From contig JACRLO010000024.1 in the NCBI GenBank assembly GCA_016235245.1, forward strand, positions 1 to 39,757: a stretch of DNA of 39,757 bases. The letters run 5' to 3'. Every line of letters begins with the position of its first letter. Position 1 is the first letter of the stretch. Positions 36,480 to 39,757 of this stretch are shown piece by piece. Source of the stretch: Nitrospirota bacterium. Its GTDB lineage: Bacteria; Nitrospirota; Thermodesulfovibrionia; Thermodesulfovibrionales; UBA6898. The notes under the pieces are model-generated. The model saw only the letters and a program-made list of their open reading frames with translations, was not told the DNA's origin and searched no databases. Made by a program: the position numbers and the translations under genes.

Positions 36480-37145
36480 ATGCTTAAGGCGATGCGGCAC
36501 CATGCCAAATATTTATATTTTCTGTTTTTTATTGTGATCCTTTCCTTCCTCTTCTGGGGAGTGGGCACGGTAGATCAATCAAGCAATGCCCAGATCGTTG
36601 CAGAAGTGGGCAAACGCAAGATCTCTGCCCAGGACTATGGCAGGGTCTATGACAATTATTACAGGTCTTACCGCGATGTGTACAAAGATAAGTTCGATGA
36701 GGAGATGCAGAAGAAGCTCAATCTCAAGGATAAGGCCATTGAAACGCTTGTCGGCCAGACCATTCTGCTTATTGCGGCTGAAGAGAACGGGATCAAGGTG
36801 AGTGACAGCGAAGTAAAAGAGGCGATTCTGAACGAGCCTGTTTTTGCAAAGAACGGTGTTTTTGATAACGAGATTTACCAGAATACGCTCCGTCTTTCGA
36901 GACTTACCCCCGGTGTGTATGAGTTGAACAAGAGGGAAGAGCTGACCATACAAAAAATGAGCAGACTCATACAGACCGCTGCGATTATCCCTGATGCCGG
37001 ATTTGATAATGTCTCTGCTGATGAGCAGACAAAAAAGATGATCAAAGATGCCATGGCAAAAGATGCACAGGAAAAAGTTCTTCGATCCTACATAGAGGGC
37101 ATGAAAAAGAAACTGAAGGTGAAAATCAATACTGAGCTTCTCTGA
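36480..37145 (+). CDS. SurA_N/PpiD-like membrane-anchored chaperone without PPIase domain
   Basis: A 221-residue periplasmic protein anchored by one N-terminal transmembrane helix (about 11-30), followed by a SurA/PpiD-type N-terminal chaperone domain (QIVAEVGKRKISAQDYGRVYDN..., KAIETLVGQTILLIAAEENGIKVSDSEVKEAI, FDNEIYQNTLR). The chain ends soon after this domain, so the parvulin peptidyl-prolyl isomerase domain of full SurA or PpiD is absent. The ATG has TTGGAGG ten bases upstream. It lies 64 bases after hfq on the same strand. A role in folding newly exported proteins is inferred. Confidence 0.85.
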   Translation: MLKAMRHHAKYLYFLFFIVILSFLFWGVGTVDQSSNAQIVAEVGKRKISAQDYGRVYDNYYRSYRDVYKDKFDEEMQKKLNLKDKAIETLVGQTILLIAAEENGIKVSDSEVKEAILNEPVFAKNGVFDNEIYQNTLRLSRLTPGVYELNKREELTIQKMSRLIQTAAIIPDAGFDNVSADEQTKKMIKDAMAKDAQEKVLRSYIEGMKKKLKVKINTELL

Positions 37146-37159
37146 TGAAGTAGCCTGAG

Positions 37160-37211
37160 GGCAAGGAACTCTTGCCTGGCTGACGCGGGAGCAGTCATGC
37201 GATCTGCTCCC
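37160..37211 (+). terminator. Two hairpins after the SurA-like gene
   Basis: A small hairpin (GGCAAG / CTTGCC, 37160-37176) and a stronger one (GGGAGCAG / CTGCTCCC, 37187-37211, nine-base loop) lie 15 and 42 bases after the stop codon. The sequence after the second (CTATTATATCT) is only partly U-rich, so termination may be incomplete. Confidence 0.45.
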
Positions 37212-37260
37212 CTATTATATCTCTCCCGCCTTTGTTGCCGTATTTAAGGATAATTTGGAA

Positions 37261-38085
37261 ATGAGCAGAAAGAGAGAGACATTTCACTTTTCAAAAAGAA
37301 CTGACCGTGACCGGGCGAGGTCAAAATCCAGTGAAGAATGGATCTGCGGGCTCAATCCTGTGCTGGAAGCTGTCAGGGCCGGAAGAAGAGTCCATAAGGT
37401 TTTTCTTGCTTTCTCCAGAAGAGACAGGGCCGATATTGAGCAGGAGCTGGCAGGCAGGAGTATCGCTGTTCAGAAGGTTGACCTCCAGTTTTTTGATGAG
37501 CGCTTTCATAAAGGCCATCAGGGGATAGCGGCAACCGTAGAGCCTCGGGAGTATGCTGATTTCGATGACCTTATTGAAATCCCACGGACAAAAAAGGAGG
37601 TGCCTCTTTTCCTTATTCTTGACGGTATTGAGGACCCGAGAAATTTTGGATCGATCCTGAGGGTTGCTGATGCAGGCGGTGTTCATGGGGTCGTGATACA
37701 GTCACACCGGTCAGCTTCTCTGACGCCGGAGGCTGTCAAGGCCTCTGCAGGGGCATCAGAGCATGTGATGATATCCATGGTCCCTAACATCAAGCATGCG
37801 ATCAATTCGATGAAGGAATCGGGTATCACCATTGTCGGTGCTGAAGCTGAAGGAGAAAACTCGGCTTGGGATATGGATTTTACGGGCCCCGTTGCATTAG
37901 TCGTTGGTTCAGAGGCTGAGGGAATGCGTAGAACAGTAATGGAGCGTTGTGATCACATTGTAAGGCTCCCTATGCAGGGGAAGGTTAATTCGCTCAATGC
38001 CTCAGTTGCTACAGGGGTTATTGTTTTTGAGATAATGCGCCAAAGGATGAAAAGGAACGAGATTTGCAAAGAAAAAAAGGCGTAA
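37261..38085 (+). CDS. rlmB: 23S rRNA (guanosine-2251-2'-O)-methyltransferase RlmB
   Basis: TrmH-family SPOUT enzyme expected to methylate G2251 in the 23S peptidyl-transferase P loop. An N-terminal L30e-like substrate domain begins at WICGLNPVLEAVRAGRRV (about 26-43), and the knot domain has DGIEDPRNFGSILRVADA, VVGSEAEGM and NSLNASVATGVIVFEI. The ATG at 37261 is chosen over a TTG two codons earlier; AAGGA lies ten bases upstream. Length 274 residues includes a basic N-terminal leader. It precedes the tRNA-tuf cluster, a familiar order. A weak hairpin with seven Ts follows the stop near 38094-38107. Confidence 0.93.
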   Translation: MSRKRETFHFSKRTDRDRARSKSSEEWICGLNPVLEAVRAGRRVHKVFLAFSRRDRADIEQELAGRSIAVQKVDLQFFDERFHKGHQGIAATVEPREYADFDDLIEIPRTKKEVPLFLILDGIEDPRNFGSILRVADAGGVHGVVIQSHRSASLTPEAVKASAGASEHVMISMVPNIKHAINSMKESGITIVGAEAEGENSAWDMDFTGPVALVVGSEAEGMRRTVMERCDHIVRLPMQGKVNSLNASVATGVIVFEIMRQRMKRNEICKEKKA

Positions 38086-38111
38086 TCCGGCAAGACCTTG
38101 TTTTTTTCTGG

Positions 38112-38140
38112 TTGACTGTACTATAATCGTACCCTTATAT
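38112..38140 (+). promoter_or_regulatory. Promoter of the tRNA-tuf operon
   Basis: TTGACT (38112-38117) is followed after 17 bases by TTATAT (38135-38140). The predicted start is about 60 bases before the first tRNA. A TATAAT string inside the spacer (38121-38126 region) is too close to this -35 to be its partner. Confidence 0.6.
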
Positions 38141-38206
38141 TACATATTTCTGAAACACCTATAGGTTTACTATTGCCTTTTTGGGGCATTTTGGTTTTTC
38201 GGCATT

Positions 38207-38282
<76 letters not shown>

Positions 38283-38347
38283 TAAGTTTTTTTACCGATA
38301 GCTCGTAGCGCAGGAAGGGCTATGAGACGAGTGTGTGTTTTTGAACT

Positions 38348-38432
38348 GGAGAGGTACCCGAGTGGCCAAAGGGGACGGGCTGTAAACCCGTTGGCTTCGC
38401 CTACGGAGGTTCGAATCCTCCCCTCTCCACCA
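38348..38432 (+). tRNA. tRNA-Tyr (anticodon GTA)
   Basis: An 85-base class II tRNA with long variable arm (GTTGGCTTCGCCTACG region), acceptor GGAGAGG/CCTCTCC, anticodon loop CTGTAAA and encoded CCA. It decodes UAU and UAC and is a likely substrate-type tRNA for MiaA. Confidence 0.96.
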
Positions 38433-38532
38433 GCACCATGGGTAACAGACATGGTTGCTGCTAAGGTTGGAAGTAATGGATGGCGAGACAAGCAAACTAT
38501 TTTTATCGGATAGTTGCGTTAATTGGAAGCAT

Positions 38533-38607
38533 GCGGGAGTAGCTCAGTGGTAGAGCGTCAGCCTTCCAAGCTGAGGGTCGCGGGTTCGAATCCCGTTTCC
38601 CGCTCCA
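38533..38607 (+). tRNA. tRNA-Gly (anticodon TCC)
   Basis: Acceptor GCGGGAG pairs with TTCCCGC with a terminal G-U pair, D-loop AGCTCAGTGGTAGAGC, anticodon loop CTTCCAA, T-arm GGGTTCGAATCCC and encoded CCA. The 100 bases between it and tRNA-Tyr hold no recognisable gene. Confidence 0.96.
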
Positions 38608-38620
38608 TGAGCAGTAACTT

Positions 38621-38696
38621 GCCCATGTAGCTCAGTCGGCAGAGCACTTCCTTGGTAAGGAAGAGGTCACCGGTTCGATTCCGGTCATGGGCTCCA
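38621..38696 (+). tRNA. tRNA-Thr (anticodon GGT)
   Basis: Acceptor GCCCATG/CATGGGC, anticodon stem CTTCC/GGAAG with loop TTGGTAA, T-arm CCGGTTCGATTCCGG and encoded CCA. Second threonine isoacceptor in the cluster, 13 bases after tRNA-Gly and 65 bases before tuf. Confidence 0.96.
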
Positions 38697-38761
38697 GATT
38701 TAAAGATATTAAAGAACTCTGCAGGCTTTGGCAGTGCCAGCCGGCAGCGCAAGGAGGCGAA

Positions 38762-39757
38762 ATGGCAAAGGCAAAATTTGAGAGGACGAAACCGCATTGC
38801 AACGTGGGAACGATTGGACATGTAGACCACGGCAAGACGACGCTGACCGCAGCAATCACAAAGGTGCTGGCGATGAAGGGGCAGGCAACGTATCGTGCCT
38901 ATGACTCGATCGACAACGCGCCGGAGGAGAAGGCTCGAGGGATAACGATCGCGACAGCCCACGTAGAGTATGAGACAGACAACCGTCACTACGCACACGT
39001 TGACTGTCCTGGGCATGCCGACTATGTCAAGAACATGATCACCGGAGCAGCGCAGATGGATGGAGCTATTTTGGTGGTGTCAGCAGCAGACGGGCCGATG
39101 CCGCAGACGAGAGAGCACATATTGCTTGCGCGGCAGGTAGGGGTGCCATATATCTGCGTATTCATGAATAAGGTAGATATGGTTGATGACCCGGAGCTTC
39201 TTGATCTTGTAGAGCTTGAGGTGAGAGAGCTTCTGTCAAAGTATCAGTTTCCGGGAGACAAGATACCGATCATCAAGGGCAGCGCACTGAAGGTAGTAGA
39301 AAATGCAAGCACAGACCCTGCAGCAGAGGAATACAAATGCATATGGGAGCTGATGAGTGCAGTTGACAGTTATATACCGACACCCGAGCGTCCGATAGAT
39401 AAGCCGTTTCTGATGCCGATAGAGGACGTATTTTCTATTTCAGGGCGCGGCACGGTAGTGACGGGCAGGGTAGAGCGAGGCATTGTCAAGGTAGGCGAAG
39501 AAGTAGAGATAGTCGGCCTTGGAGAGACCCGGAAGACCGTAGTGACGGGCGTGGAAATGTTCAGGAAACTTCTTGATGAGGGCAGGGCGGGCGACAATAT
39601 TGGAGCGCTTCTGAGGGGCATCGGCAAAGAAGATGTCGAAAGAGGGCAGGTATTGGCAAAGCCGGGGAGCATCACCCCGCACACCAAGTTCAAGGCAGAG
39701 GCATATATTCTGACGAAGGAAGAGGGCGGAAGACATACGCCGTTTTTCAAGGGCTAT
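38762..39757 (+). CDS. tuf: Elongation factor Tu (3' truncated by window end)
   Basis: GTPase that brings aminoacyl-tRNA to the ribosome. The first 332 of about 400 residues are present. G1 is GHVDHGKT at 19-26, then [14 protein letters not shown] (effector region), DCPGHADYV (G3), NKVD (G4) and GSALK (G5). Domain 2 ([26 protein letters not shown]) is complete and domain 3 is cut off at FFKGY. The start ATG has AAGGAGG upstream. It follows the Thr-Tyr-Gly-Thr tRNAs, a common tufB-type arrangement normally continued by tRNA-Trp, secE and nusG. Codon choice differs somewhat from neighbours, with many GTA, ACA and GCA codons. Confidence 0.98.
   Translation, partial: MAKAKFERTKPHCNVGTIGHVDHGKTTLTAAITKVLAMKGQATYRAYDSIDNAPEEKARGITIATAHVEYETDNRHYAHVDCPGHADYVKNMITGAAQMDGAILVVSAADGPMPQTREHILLARQVGVPYICVFMNKVDMVDDPELLDLVELEVRELLSKYQFPGDKIPIIKGSALKVVENASTDPAAEEYKCIWELMSAVDSYIPTPERPIDKPFLMPIEDVFSISGRGTVVTGRVERGIVKVGEEVEIVGLGETRKTVVTGVEMFRKLLDEGRAGDNIGALLRGIGKEDVERGQVLAKPGSITPHTKFKAEAYILTKEEGGRHTPFFKGY

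Overview
The window looks like a bacterial chromosomal contig of moderate GC, with Gram-negative envelope genes (TonB, a LapA/LapB-type protein, a SurA/PpiD-type chaperone) and an HspR-type heat-shock operon. I infer a Nitrospirota-like (Thermodesulfovibrionia-type) organism from the mix of dnaJ-hspR-clpB, long-form HisG, rlmB followed by tRNA-Thr/Tyr/Gly/Thr and tuf, and the style of the proteins. No search was run, so this assignment is tentative. Both ends fall in genes that are usually multicopy (3' end of 23S rRNA at the left, a truncated tuf at the right), which suggests assembly breaks at repeats.

Layout. 1-3.85 kb: end of 23S rRNA (no 5S follows), rpoD with an abnormal C-terminus running antisense through the end of a LysM gene, a small unknown gene and an AlkD-type glycosylase. 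3.85-8 kb (minus): heat-shock operon dnaJ-hspR-clpB. 8-13.6 kb: mnmG (minus), then DUF1015-gap-pgk (plus), closed by a strong bidirectional terminator. 13.7-15.9 kb (minus): hisD-hisG. 16-20 kb (minus): tonB, an active/inactive M16 peptidase pair and a ferritin-like diiron protein. 20-24.5 kb (minus): a metallo-beta-lactamase-fold hydrolase, birA, coaX, a GalT-like protein lacking the expected nucleophilic histidine, uspA and a JAMM protease. 24.6-27.4 kb: an orphan cheR, a short nagA coupled to a ribbon-helix-helix gene, and a SpoU methyltransferase. 27.4-33.3 kb (minus): a very compact eight-gene operon proA-nadD-rsfS-rlmH-lapAB fusion-nif3-stand-alone Thr-tRNA editing domain-CBM9-like. 33.5-38.1 kb (plus): mutL-miaA-hfq, a SurA_N/PpiD-like chaperone and rlmB. 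38.2-39.76 kb: four tRNAs and the start of tuf.

Most genes are housekeeping: protein quality control, tRNA/rRNA modification, ribosome silencing, cofactor synthesis, glycolysis and histidine synthesis. I found no mobile element, CRISPR array, prophage or defence island. No gene-free stretch exceeds about 175 bases. The most interesting signals are the GalT-like protein with HPVSH where HxHxQ is expected, the archaeal-type Thr-tRNA editing domain as a free protein in a translation-related operon, the LapA-LapB fusion, the chimeric RpoD tail, and a recurrent promoter arrangement (hisD, mutL, mnmG, the hydrolase) in which the -10 box sits so close to the ATG that the mRNA should be nearly leaderless.
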